Notes: generated from the sequence alone by a model not told the origin. Shown: positions 22,498 through 33,640, counted from the stretch's first letter. The stretch is DNA of 64,000 bases from Tillandsia leiboldiana (GCA_029204045.2 CM055061.1:46648977-46712976); one strand, 5' to 3'. Program-made: numbers and translations.

Positions 22498-25400
22498 TGT
22501 CACGCCCCGGCGTCGAAACTGCGACCCGGGCTCGCCAACAGATCCGCCGCCCATACGGAAAGCCCCGTATAGACGAAGCGACTAACATGCAAAAGATCAA
22601 CTATACTATACAGATATCAGAGCTGAAAGTAAACTGCTAAAAATGAAAATATACCACACGAAGCCCTCACCAAAAGTACATAAGTCTCTCAAGCAGTAAA
22701 ATAAAAGTACAACTCTATACCTCACTACAAAGTCTCTCAGCAAGAACTCACAAAAAGTAAGGGGTACATCTACTCTCTGGACGATGACTGGTAGGGATCT
22801 AGCTCGCGACTCCCTTACCTCGATCTGAAGAAGCAGCAACAGGAGCAGCAGGAACAGGAGTAGAAGTCCCTGTGGGAAAATACACCACGACGGGTGTGAG
22901 AACTACGTCCCAAGTAGTTCTCAGTGGGTGCCGCCAACAAGCCCGACGGTCTGCCCACTAAGTCTACTAGAGGCATAAAGTAACAATAATATAATACTGA
23001 AATGAAAGGGCTGGAAAAGTAACTCTACAGCTACTATGCCTCTATCTAGATTCTCAAAGAGTGGAACAGATGGAAACATGATGCATCTACTAACTCACAC
23101 AGTACAGTCACTCAATCTACACTGACTGCCCCATAGGGTCCAGTCAAACCTGCGCCCACCTACTGCCGCACATCCTCAACCGGACGGGTCTACCGTAGGG
23201 TGTCCGTGACTGCCAAAACTGGACCAGCCAGAGGGACGGCGTCGACAAGTCGCTATACCACAGTGCAGACCACTCCGGACGTGGCACTCGAGGGGAGCGA
23301 CCCCAACGAGGACAAGGGTATCCGCGCACTCTGTCGAGCTCAAAATGGCTCATGCAGGCTATAGTCCAAACCACGATCAACAAGATCGACTAACAACACC
23401 AACGCTCACTCACAGGCAAGACCGACACCATATGGGTTCGGAAACCCGATAGGCCGGTGCTTAGAACCCTATCAAACAAAAACAGACTTTAGGCTCCGCC
23501 TATCGGAGTTCCCGACCCCTTATAGTTCGGAAACACAATAATCACGGTACAACACGCAGAAGACACCGACAGGGCCCGAAAGTCCCGGGAGACCTACACC
23601 TACAACCCTATCAAACAAGAACAGGTTCCAGGCTCGGCCCCCCGTGGCTTCCGTCCCGACAAAGGAACGGCCCCTATAACCCAGACCACTCGAATCCTTC
23701 GAGTGGAAAGATTTACAGGAAAAAGGTGACATTTGTTATAGAAAACCATTTTGATCTGGAAGAAATCCATATTTAATAATTTTAGTTCTTTTTAGAAAAA
23801 CAGTTAGAAAACAAGTGTTTTACCCAAACCCCGAAGGGCTGATGCCTTTGTCCAATCAAACAAGAACAGACTCCAGCGGCCCTTCGATGCTTGGAAGAAA
23901 ATATTGGTAGACTAATATCATGTGTATGTCGAAAAGGGTTCTGGGTTCTAGGTCCGGCTAACACTAGTAAACTATTTCCACTAACACAGTGGCAACAACC
24001 CAAACAAGGGAAAACAAGACCTCCCGGGACCACCGCTTACCCCCAACGGTTCCCGGTACAGACAAGCAATCCACTACAGCTACCAGACTCCACTCTACTC
24101 CCAAGCACGAGTGCAAACGCATCCCACACTAAAAAGAAGTCCCGACCGCTCGGCCCACTACCCGGGCGAGGATAACACTAAGTCCAGGAATGAAACATAA
24201 AGTGTGGATGTCTAAGCATAAATAACCCTAGCCCAAGTGAGGGTTTTCTACTGGTCTGGTTACACATGCAACATATGACAGGGGTGCTAGGTCAGGTTCC
24301 AAGAGAACAAATATTTAACAGGTGGTAGGAAGCAAAAGAGATCATACGATCATCAGATAATTACAAAGAATATTAACATTCACATTCTAGCATGCTACCC
24401 AGTCCAATCCCTATCATGCATGATTCTATATCAATAGAATTAGAGCACAGTCCATAGATCCTGAAAGCAAGCCACCCACCTGAAGGTGCTAACTGTCCGG
24501 GGTCGCACAGCTGAGAAAACCAGGAAAATAATAACCCTATGTCCAACAGGTCCAGCACAGTCCACAATCCCTCCTGGGTACAACATAAGGCTACAGTTAT
24601 ACTTTAATCCCAAAATCTGCCAAGATTTACAACACTGAAACACAGCCGCAAAGATGCAATTATTTCACCTGCTGAATGCGCTCGAAAAATTCCAAATAAA
24701 ATATCCCTGCGATCCTCGTGTCGATATCTTCGAAACAAGTACCTGCACGCCCAATTCCGAGCACCGTAGGACAAGTTACAAATTCCACAGTATCGGTGCG
24801 CAAAATCCCAAAACCATCCAACTGTAAACTCTTGTACAGATAAAAGGAAAAGTGTATACCTTCGGGAAGGTCTCCAAAAATTCCAAGAAAAATCCACGAT
24901 GATCCTCGAGTCGAGTAGATGAAAAAAGTCTAGAAGCATGTCCTGATCCGAGACTCGTGCGCGGAGATCTCCTCAAGAGAAGGTGCTGCCCTCACCAAAA
25001 TCTCACAGCAAAAAGGGTCCCAGTGAGCACGAGAAAACTCCTCGAAAAACGCGAAATCTGAAAATGTGCGAGAAACCGAAAATCATAGCCTCACCTGTTA
25101 CGAATCCAGCAGCAAAGAAATCGCTCGAAAAGATCGTCGGAGTAGGTCGGGGGAGCTCGTACACCGAAGAGCGACGGAAGAAGCACCGAAGAAAGGACGT
25201 CGCGCCGAGCCAAGAAAATGAGAATCTCGAAAAGCGTGCCCCCAAAAATCCCCAAACTCTGCAGATGGAAGCCACACTGTGAGAGGATCAACTTTGCTGA
25301 AGAGCTCCAGTCGGTTTGAAGCTCGGAAGTGCCAAAAAGTCGAAGAGGAAGAGAGCTCGGGCCTTTAAATAGGCCGCAGGAACAAATGGGAAAATTCCCG

Positions 25401-26377
25401 ATTTGTCCCAAGATTCGGGCGCACCCGAACTTTCGGGCGCCCGAATCCGGGCGCAAGGGCGGGTTACTGTAGCCACCCGAAACTTTTTCGTGCCGCCACG
25501 TCACCCGCACAGCAAACAGCTGTGCGGGGCGCGCCGGGAGTGGCCACGTGGCACTCCCGGTGACCGACACGTGTCCCGCACAGCAAACAGCTGTGCGGGG
25601 CATGTGTGGTGCCGCCGCGTGGCACCTACCCGGTCAAACCGGGTAGGTGGCGCCCGCCAGTGGCAGGGCGACACGTGGCCCTGCCACTGTCGCGGTCACA
25701 CGTGCGGGCAGGCGCCGCCTGACCGCCTGCCACGCACGCGCCCCGAGGCGCCCGCCCGCGACCCCGTGCGCCGCGCCTCGTGAGCCCGCGAGTAGCATGC
25801 CGACACGTGTCCCCTGCACCCGGTCCATGCACCTTACATCGGTTCCGTGGACCGCGCCGCGTGCACCGACCAACCGAGGACTTCCACGCGTCCCCCGCCT
25901 GGTCCATGCACCGCCGCGCCAATCCCGTAGACCACGCATCACGAGCCCGCCAATCAGGCGGCGCCACGTGTCCATGCGCCGGGTCCGTGCACCTAGCCGC
26001 GCCCCTATGTGGACCGAGCGCTGCGGACCGGCCAATCATGGGCCGCCACGTGGCAGCCGGCGGTCCACGGCCCCTCCCATGCACCGAAATTCAGCGAAAA
26101 CTTCCGGGAGTCCGTTTTTGGGCATCCGAACTCAGAATCAAACAAGAAAATAGCCGTTTTCAAGCGTTTTTCCATGCTGAATCCAAATCCAACCTCTGTT
26201 TGGCCCAACACCATTCAGAAAATTCGGCAAATGCGGCCGAAGGCCAATCCAGCTGTGGATATCACACAGGGTCCATCTGTGGCATCCCTTTGATGCACTA
26301 TGGACCAGATACACCAACACTAGGTGTTCTACACCACGGTTCATGGGAGAAGCCACACGGGGATCAGGGTCACCACA
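22498..26377 (-). mobile_element. Solo LTR A3 inserted in A2 pol
   Basis: 3880-bp LTR, sense ends TGTGGTGACCC and GGGGCGTGACA, flanked by CATAT (22493-22497 and 26378-26382). It interrupts pol between the RT and RNase H. It is related to A1 and A2 but distinct. Parts in sense order: U3 with seven CACGTG boxes (25550-26050), TATA core GGCCTATTTAAAGGCC (25360-25375), donor AACAG|GTGAGG at 25094, acceptor TTTTCCCACAG|GG at 22870, and terminal hairpin 22549-22574 (GTCTATACGG with CCGTATGGGC). No internal region is present. GC-rich frames at 25400-26150 are U3 shadows. Confidence 0.96.
25550..26050 (-). promoter_or_regulatory. G-box array in the A3 U3
   Basis: Seven CACGTG hexamers, mostly as GCCACGTGKC or GACACGTGKC, spread through about 500 bp upstream of the TATA core. 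Some are near CCAAT motifs (for example around 25945 and 26030). Confidence 0.7.
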
Positions 26378-26382
26378 CATAT

Positions 26383-27653
26383 CCTTTCCCCATAACAGGG
26401 AGGGAAAGGATAGGAGCGGTCATCAATCTATCCTTTAGCTCCTCAAAGCTCCTCTGACAGTCCTCACTCCAGATAAACTTAACTCCTTTACGCGTCAACC
26501 GAGTGAGGGGTGTGGAAAGCTTCGCAAAGCCTTCCACAAACCGACGATAATAACCAGCTAACCCCATGAAGCTGCGCACCTCAGATACAGTCGTCGGTCG
26601 GGGCCAATCTCGAACTGCCTCAATCTTCGCCGGGTCTACTGCTACACCGGTGGCGGAAATCACATGGCCTAAGAAAGCTACCTCCCGAAGCCAAAACTCG
26701 CACTTTGACAGCTTGGCATACAACTTCTTATCTCGTAGAAGTTGTAGCACAGTCCTCAAGTGCTCCTCGTGCTCAGCCTCGCTTCGGGAGTAAACAAGGA
26801 TATCATCAATGAACACCACCACGAAGCGATCCAGAAATGGCCGAAATATCCTGTTCATCAAGTCCATAAAGGCGGCAGGGGCATTAGTCAATCCAAACGG
26901 CATAACTGTAAACTCATAATGCCCGTACCGTGATCTGAAAGCAGTCTTAGGAATATCCTCGGCCTTCACCTTCAGTTGGTGGTAACCAGACTGCAGATCA
27001 ATTTTGGAAAATACACAAGACCCTTGCAGCTGATCAAAGAGATCATCGATGCGCGGCAAAGGGTACTTGTTCTTAATGGTCACTTTGTTCAATTCCCTAT
27101 AATCCACACACAACCGAAGTGACCCATCCTTCTTTTTCACGAATAGCACCGGTGCTCCCCAAGGCGACACACTTGGTCTAATAAAGCCCTTATCCATCAG
27201 ATCTTGCAGCTGTGCTTTAAGCTCTCGCAGCTCCGCCGGTGCCATCCGATAAGGAGCCTTAGAGATCGGCGCAGTTCCTGGAACTACGTCAATCACAAAC
27301 TCAATCTCTCTGTCTGGCGGCATACTAGTCATCTCAGGTGGAAAAACATCCGGAAACTCGCGGGCAATAGGAATATCCCCGAGTCCCGGTGTCGCCGTAG
27401 GCCCCTCAACAACACTAGCCAAAAAGGCTACACATCCTCGATGAATCATCCGCCTCGCTCGGGAAGTCGAAACCACAGGGGCAAAGAAAGCACTCTGACA
27501 TCCCCGATATACAAACATCTCCTGGCCTGGCTCTCTAAAAGTGACAGTCCTCGCGGCACAGTCAATAGCCGCGAAATACCGAGCCAGCCAGTCCATCCCA
27601 AGAATCACATCAAAGTCCCTCAGCTGTCTCAAGACCAACAGGTCTGCTGGCAT
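26383..27653 (-). pseudogene. A2 pol 5' part: end of protease region and reverse transcriptase
   Basis: Open minus-strand frame encoding a gypsy RT. It begins with the post-protease segment DFDVILGMDWLARY, then GSLRLCVDYRELNKVT, DLFDQLQGSCVFSKIDLQSG, the catalytic FVVVFIDDILVYS, and the thumb/connection segment FLGHVIS and RSFMGLAGYYRRF. The frame runs into the A3 LTR at 26377 after GKGY, where RNase H should continue. It is in the same frame as gag-protease upstream, separated only by a TAG at 27657-27659 and one codon. The Met at 27653 is therefore an internal residue. The function would be cDNA synthesis from packaged element RNA. Confidence 0.95.
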
Positions 27654-27656
27654 AAT

Positions 27657-29258
27657 CTAGGACTCGATCTGCATCGGGCAGGACCAACAACACTCCTCCA
27701 CGTGCAAAGTGTGATCGGGAATCTGAACCTCTTGTGCACGTGGCAAAAATCCTACCTCTAACCCATGTAATGATGCAAAAGATCTACTAATGAAAGAATG
27801 CGATGCTCCGGTATCAAATAAGGTACGTGTCCTAATGCCAGAGAGTAAGGTGATACCTGCCACCACATGGTCCGCTGCTGAAGAATCCTCTACCTGTGCA
27901 GCATACACTCGCCCACTCTGAGCTGGAGGACGATAATCGGTGGAATGGGAAGAAGATGGCTTGCTCGCTAGAGCAAAAGGCCGCTGAGCCGTCGACCGCT
28001 GCTGCGATGATGCTGGGGCAGATGCTGAAGAAGGAGCGGCTGAGGTCGAAAAGGGGCACGCAGCTCGAATGTGCCCTGGCTGTCCACATCCGTAGCAGCG
28101 ACCCCACCGCTGGTCGCAAGTACCGGGGAAGTGCGGACCTCCACAGAAGATACAACTACTGGGAGCCCGTGACTGTCGGGACTGCTGCTGCTGAGACTGT
28201 CGCTGTCGCTGTGGCTGCCGCTGAGACCCGCGCTGCGACGACTGCGATCTCTGCTGCTGCTGCTGCGGGGGCCTCTGGGACCCACTAGGCCCTCGCCGCT
28301 CCGAACGCCCATGGCCTGGGAACTGAGGCGGTGGCGGTCGGGGCGGCCTCCAAGTACTGGCCTGTCCCCCTTCGCCCTTGGCTGGTCGCTTTCTGTCGGA
28401 GCTCGGAGCGACCGCGGCCCTCTGTCTGGCCACCACCTGATCACCTCTCTCCACCCACTGTGCATGCTCTGCGGCTGCCTCCAGAGTCTGAAATCTCTGA
28501 GCATGCACCAGTGTATAAATCTCTGGACGGAGGCCTCCCTCGAACAACTCAACCTGGTGCGGACCGTCACGAGCGACGAAGGGCACACAGTTCAGCAACT
28601 CCGTGAACTCCTGGAAATAGGCATGAGCCGATCGATCGCCCTGCTGCAGGTTCTTCAAGTCGTCCTCCAACTTCTTCTTCACACTGATCGAAAAATAGGT
28701 GTCCAGCACCATCCGTCGGAACTCCTCCCAAGGCAGCTGCCGAGTAATCCGGAACTCCAGGGGCTCTACCCGCTGCCACCAAAAATCAGCATCTCCGTCC
28801 AAACAGTGCACCGCCATGTGCACTCGATACCTCGGGTCGATGAAGAAGTCCCGAAAAAGCTTCTCCATCGCAGAAAGCCATCTCCCAACAGCCCAGGGCT
28901 GCGGATCCCGCCCTGAGAATCTAGGGGGTCCCCGTTGAACAAACTTGGAGAGTTTGTTAGCGATGTCCTGCTCCTCCTCCGCAGTCAAAGGCTGAATAGC
29001 TCCAGGAGCCCCGCTACTCGAAGATGGCGCTGACGGCACAAAAGGTGTAACATGAGGCACAAGGGCCTCAGGAACAGCAGGGGGTGGTGCCTCTCTCTGA
29101 GCAAGCAGCTGATCGATCCTCTGCCCCTGGCGGCGCTGACCCTCCGCCAATTGGGCCACCAAAGCCCTCAACTCAGTAAGCTCGGGGGGTGTAGGCTGCT
29201 CTGGCACATCAGGGGGTAACGGGACACCCCGAGTAGGGATCCGACGTCGGGGAGGCAT
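27657..29258 (-). pseudogene. A2 gag and aspartic protease
   Basis: Frame open from 29327; the likely start is the Met at 29256-29258 (MPPRRRIP), since upstream codons lie in the leader. A Pro-rich N-terminus is followed by a retrotransposon gag domain (WLSAMEKLFRDFFIDP to AEHAQWVE, roughly residues 110-280). Next are a Gln/Ser/Arg-rich linker and a paired knuckle region: an atypical CIFCGGPHFPGTC, then canonical CYGCGQPGHIRAAC (C-x2-C-x4-H-x4-C). The protease active site LFDTGASHSFIS comes last. Gag assembles the particle and protease matures it. The frame ends at a TAG (27657-27659) between protease and RT. Chromoviruses of this type normally have one continuous frame here, so I take it as a nonsense mutation, though a readthrough stop cannot be excluded. 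Confidence 0.95.
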
Positions 29259-29310
29259 TCTGCCACAAGAAATCACGAATAAGTAACATAACCCCACACG
29301 ACCCAATCTA

Positions 29311-29446
29311 GCGAAAGTCAAAGACATCCCCCAATTTCTGCGACTTTATGTTGTCTGCAGCCAACATAACGGTCCACCAGAAATTGGGTATGTCGATCCC
29401 TCTTCACTCACTGGAAGAGTCCAATAAATAAATCAACGACTTTCGC
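29311..29446 (-). other. Structured leader of A2: candidate packaging/dimerisation signal
   Basis: Nested perfect inverted repeats. Closing stem GCGAAAGTC (29311-29319) with GACTTTCGC (29438-29446). Hairpin 1 outer stem CCCAATTTCTG (29330-29340) with CAGAAATTGGG (29378-29388); inner stem TTATGTTG (29346-29353) with CAACATAA (29362-29369) around an 8-nt loop containing the palindrome CTGCAG. Hairpin 2 CTCTTC (29400-29405) with GAAGAG (29414-29419). It lies between the primer site and gag, as do retroviral packaging signals. The A1 non-coding element has the same fold at 52533-52668 with compensatory changes. Function is inferred from position and structure only. Confidence 0.7.
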
Positions 29447-29530
29447 GAAGTGTCACGCCTCTCGCGCCCTAGCATCCTAGGGCCTGCCAAAAGCCTAGGG
29501 TTTCCTAAGTCCCAACTGACCTATCCCTAA

Positions 29531-29542
29531 GCTCTGATACCA
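29531..29542 (-). other. Primer-binding site of A2
   Basis: Sense TGGTATCAGAGC, complementary to initiator tRNA-Met, 8 bases inside the 5' LTR. It marks the start of minus-strand cDNA synthesis and shows that the LTR at 29551-32597 is the 5' one. Confidence 0.95.
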
Positions 29543-29943
29543 ACTTAATCTGTCACGCCCCGGGTATAAACCGGAACCCGGGCCCGCCAACAGATCCGCT
29601 GTGCACACAGAATTTTCTATGTGCACGAAGCGCTGGTAACCTGCTCAGATAGATAATATACAATAAAAGAGCATAAACAGAGCTGAACTAATAGAACTAA
29701 AAGTAATCTCAGACTGAACTAAGTTACAAGCTGAAATAAAAGTACAATATACTCCCAGCTCACCATAAATATACAACCAGCTGGCCAAAGCCAGACCCAA
29801 AAGGAAACTACTGAAGTCTGAGATACAAAAAGGGGTACAATAAAAACCTCGCTAGTCTCTCACTTGGGGCAGACGGTCTAGCTAGTCGGCGATCCTTTTA
29901 CCTCGATCTGCCGCTGAAGGCCCAGCAGCTCCCACAGATGACT

Positions 29944-31362
29944 CTGCAAAACAAAGGGAAAGGAGGACAGAAAACAATAATGGGGATGAGAACTACTAGA
30001 CAACCAGTAGCCTCCCCTAGTGGGTAAAACCTCTAATGCTGACGCACCCACTGGGAATAAAGAGGCAAAAGAAAAGAACAGTGGTATGTAATAAAGACTG
30101 CTGGAAAAGGAACTACCACTACTATGCCTCTAAATGCAGTGCCAAAAGATAACTGTATATATGCAACTATAAAGCTGACTGCCCAAAGAAACCCAATCAG
30201 AGGGCCAGGAAATACTGGCACTGCTTGCTCTGTCATCACTCACAACTCACCGACTGACCGGTACCCATCACGGTCAAAAAGCATACTCCGGAGTGGCACT
30301 CGAGGGGAGCGACCCACACGAGTAAAGTATCTCTGTATCAATCATCTCTGTAACCGATGTCTCACAATAGCAGGACTGGATCATGACCATGATCAAAGTG
30401 GGAATACTCCATCCACTAATGCAACCCTGATCCCCAATCTGATGTGATAATAACATCCGGTCAACCGCCCAAAATTCGCGGTAGCCACTATCTCCCACAA
30501 TCCCCAAGAAGAGTCTAAACTGTCCCAGACTCAAGATCCAACTACACTATCTCAAGATCCCGATCTGACTCGATCGTCATGCATCGATAGAGAAGAATAG
30601 CAATAAAACATGTTTTCTCCTAAGTCAAATCCCATAATACAGTGCTGCAGTAAAATGGTGGCCTAACTAGATGTCCAATTAAATATACAATTATTCCTTT
30701 AAAAAGTATTAGAAAAGTGACTAAGGTTTCTTGTAAAGAATCATTTTAAAACATTATTGGATTACTTATTTGCATGCAGTTTAGGATATAGCAATTGTCC
30801 AACTTCATTGTCCCAGATTGATCACATAGAAGCTATCAATTAATTTAGGGGGCCAATGCAATAGGTTCATATACCACGAGTTAACTGTCACATTCATAAT
30901 TGGGAAACTCTACTATTCCTAGTGAGTAAGTCAACAAAGAGGGAAACGCAACCACCCACCTCGAAAAGCATGGACAATACACCCAGAAAATACCTGCTGT
31001 CCTCTAAGCACACCGTCAGCTGAAACAGTATCCTACAACATCACACAAGTGTACACGGTGTAAAAACTACAAGTTCCGAACACATAATTGTTGTTTTTAC
31101 AATCAGCACGCAAAACGAGGAATTTCACCTCTGTCTCGAGCTCCTAAAATCTCAAAAAAATCACAGTTGCGTTCCTCGCGAAAAGTAGCCCAAAATCGAC
31201 TCTTGAATCGCCTCGATCTGATATTCCTACGCTGAGAAATAATTCGTCGAAGTCGCCGCTGTCATAAAACCCAAACAGCAAAAGAGAGGGTCAAAACACC
31301 TCGGGAATCGTGCCAAGGAATCGAAATCCAGAGAAATCACCACACGGAAAACGAAGCCCTAC
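29944..31362 (-). other. Apparent intron inside the A2 5' LTR
   Basis: Donor AAGAG|GTAGGG and acceptor CCCTTTGTTTTGCAG|AG on the sense strand, 1419 bp apart. The matching pair in the 3' LTR is 12484/13901. Splicing would bring the promoter-proximal leader close to the primer site and gag start. Confidence 0.6.
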
Positions 31363-31629
31363 CTCTTAGGAACATACCGGCGAAGAAATCGTCGAAAGAG
31401 GACTCCTGTATTGCGCAGGGGACTCCTCGGACTGAAATGCGACGATAACGGGCCAAGATTGGGGAAAAACGAGGCACACTGTAAAATCCGGATCGCCGCT
31501 GTCGAACTTCCAAAAAATCTGGGAACACACCACGAGGTAGAAAATAAGAAGATGAAAAACTTCTCTTAAGGCCCCTCCCACAGCTTCTCTCTCTATCTCT
31601 CGGAAAACAGAGAAAAAGAAGGGAGGGGA

Positions 31630-31645
31630 GGCCTTTAAATAGGCC
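31630..31645 (-). promoter_or_regulatory. Core promoter of A2
   Basis: GGCCTTTAAATAGGCC on the plus strand, giving sense TATTTAAA bracketed by GGCC repeats. The same core is at 14169-14184 and 25360-25375, and in part (TTTAAATA) in the A1 LTRs. Confidence 0.8.
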
Positions 31646-31841
31646 CAAAAAAAACAATTGGAATAATACCAAACGTGTCCCCAGATTCGGGCTGCTACAG
31701 TGCGGCCCGGCACTTTCGGGCGGCTACAGTGCGGCCCGGCCCGAGGATTTCCGGGCGCGCACAGTGCAGCCCAGCCCAACCCAGCACGCGTACGGGATCC
31801 CGCCTCGTCCAACCGGCCGTCCGACCCGGCCAAGGGCCCGC

Positions 31842-32286
31842 CACGTGTCCGCCAAACAGGCGGCAGCCTTGCGGCCCAACGGGGAAGCGCCACGTGTCCC
31901 CCGTGATTGGCGGCGCGGTGGGCGCGCCCGCCAATGGTGCGGCGACACGTGGCCCCCGCCCGACACGGCTGTCGGCGGCCGCCGCCGCCCACGCGCGCCC
32001 ACGTGCGCCCACGTGCGTACGGCCGCACCCGGCAGCTCTGTGTGCGCCACGCGTACATGAGCCGACCAATCCGGGGCCGCCACGTGGCGCGCCCCGGTCC
32101 ACCGTGCACCGCGCACGCGCCGCACCTGCCCGGCCTGCCCGAGCTGCCCGCGCCTGCCCCCGCGCGCCGAGCGCACTACGCCGGGCCAATTGCGTGCCGC
32201 CACGTGGCCCGCCGGTCTACCGTGCACCGGCGGTCCTTTCCGTGGACCGAGAGTGGCGCGCCGGCCCAATAAGGGCCTGCCACGTG
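31842..32286 (-). promoter_or_regulatory. G-box and CCAAT module array in the A2 U3
   Basis: CACGTG at 31842, 31891, 31946, 32000, 32010, 32081, 32201 and 32281. Several sit in a module of about 80-120 bp: ACCAAT, a GC spacer, GCCACGTGKC, then CGGTCCACCGTGCACC. Such boxes are bound by plant bZIP and bHLH factors; control by light or stress signals is inference. Confidence 0.75.
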
Positions 32287-32602
32287 TCCCCGGCCGGTCC
32301 ACAGCTCCCCCCCTGCACCATTTTGCGCAGAAAACTTCCGGGGGTCCGTTTTTGGGCATCCGGACTCCAAAATAAATAAGTAAATAGCCGTTTTCAAGCG
32401 TTTTTCCGCGCTGAATTCAAATACGGCCTCCGATTAGCCTGATTCCACTCCTAAAATTCGGCAAAGGCAGCCGAAGGTCAGGCTTGCTCCCAAATCCTCT
32501 CTGGTTCCAAACAACATATCACTTTGACATGTTGGGGCCCCACACACCACTAACAGGTGTTCCACACCCCGAAACAGGGAAAAACTGGGACACTACATAT
32601 AC

Positions 32603-32704
32603 CCTGATCATTTCATTGGTTAGTAGCTAGTGGTGATGTACCCCGTGGATGTTGGACACCGACTACCGTGGTTAAAGTTGTTTCTCTCTGATACCATCTT
32701 AATC
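32603..32704 (-). other. B2 leader fragment with primer-binding site
   Basis: DNA between the A2 insertion and the B2 LTR. Sense TGGTATCAGAGA (32685-32696) is an initiator-tRNA-Met primer site 8 bases inside the LTR, so the LTR at 32705-35318 is a 5' LTR and B2 runs on the minus strand. The internal region continues across A2 into 12090 and leftward. Confidence 0.8.
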
Positions 32705-33466
32705 TGTCAAGCCCCGGGGGTTTAATGAAGCGGAAAATAGCGCAATAAATTTTTTCTTTTTCGAAACATTCCCTCCCTCCGGCACGTGCCTAGATCCGCC
32801 GCATATACAAATTCACTCCGCAAACGGGCGGAGTCTCCTCTGTATATGCACGGCGTCACAATCACAGCATTCACTTTAACCACGCTAGTGCACATAAGTA
32901 AAGGAAAGCAAAGACCACATTGCATCACAAATTAAAGAGGCCGACTAACTTTGAAAGGATAAATTCACAGGGTTTTAAAAACGGTGCCCACCCGACACCT
33001 ATGTTTTTCAAAACATTTTCGCAATCCATAAATCCACAGGGTTTTAAAAACGGTGCCCACCCGACACCTATGTTTTCAAAACATTTTCGCAAAGCTTTTT
33101 CAGTTATTTGCAACCGGCCGGCTAGCAAGTAATAGAGTAAAACAGTCATCCACATGAATACGACACCATCCCAACATCCACATCAACCATACAGAGGTAT
33201 CAACTCACATAAGCTACTAACTCAAATGAAATAAACAAAAGCAGGTAAATAAGTCCTTAGCCCTGAATAGGGCCACAGTCCTCAAGTTGCGGCCTCACCG
33301 TCACCCCAGCTCTCACCCCTAACTGGACCTGTCACAACGTGGGAGGTCAGTGACACAGAGAGTAAAGTAAAACATGCTGTACAGATTGTAAATAAAGCAA
33401 AACGAAAGAACCGGAGCATCCGCACCCCCCATCGTGCAGTCAATAGTAACCCCCTGTACAAACCAG

Positions 33467-33640
33467 ACCGAGCACCAGCCTCGGCAAACCACACCGCTCT
33501 CACAAACCAGACCGAGCACCTGCCTCGGCAAACTACACCGCTTTCACAAACCAAACCGAGCACCTGCCTCGGCAAACCACACCGCTCTCACAAACCAGAC
33601 CGAGCACCTGCCTCGGCAAACCACACCGCTCTCACCTTGG
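33467..33640. repeat. 44-bp tandem repeat, four copies
   Basis: Unit of 44 bp containing CCGAGCACCTGCCTCGG, itself an imperfect dyad, followed by an ACACCGCTCTCAC-like segment. One copy of the dyad recurs in B4 near 62170. It lies in the B2 intron near the acceptor. Confidence 0.9.

Larger units (their letters stand above)
12091..32597 (-). mobile_element. Ty3/gypsy chromovirus (Tekay/Del-like) element A2 with nested insertions
   Basis: Complete element on the minus strand flanked by TATAC (12086-12090 and 32598-32602). LTRs begin TGTAGTGTCCCAG and end GGGGCGTGACA in the sense direction. The 5' LTR is 29551-32597 (3047 bp); the 3' LTR is 12091-14636 plus 20023-20536. Internal order: PBS 29531-29542, structured leader, gag-protease, RT, RNase H, integrase, chromodomain, post-pol hairpin, polypurine tract. 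This order is gypsy and the chromodomain marks a chromovirus. B1 (14637-20022) is inserted in the 3' LTR and A3 (22498-26377) in pol. Without them the element would be about 11.2 kb. It cannot make an intact polyprotein. Confidence 0.97.
29551..32597 (-). repeat. 5' LTR of A2, 3047 bp
   Basis: Sense order: U3 (32597 to about 31646) with eight G-boxes, TATA core 31630-31645, leader, donor AAGAG|GTAGGG with intron start 31362, acceptor TTTGTTTTGCAG|AG with intron end 29944, terminal hairpin 29601-29626, then a CCCGGGT/ACCCGGG stem and the CGTGACA end. GC-rich frames between 31680 and 32400 are U3 DNA. No gene. Confidence 0.96.
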
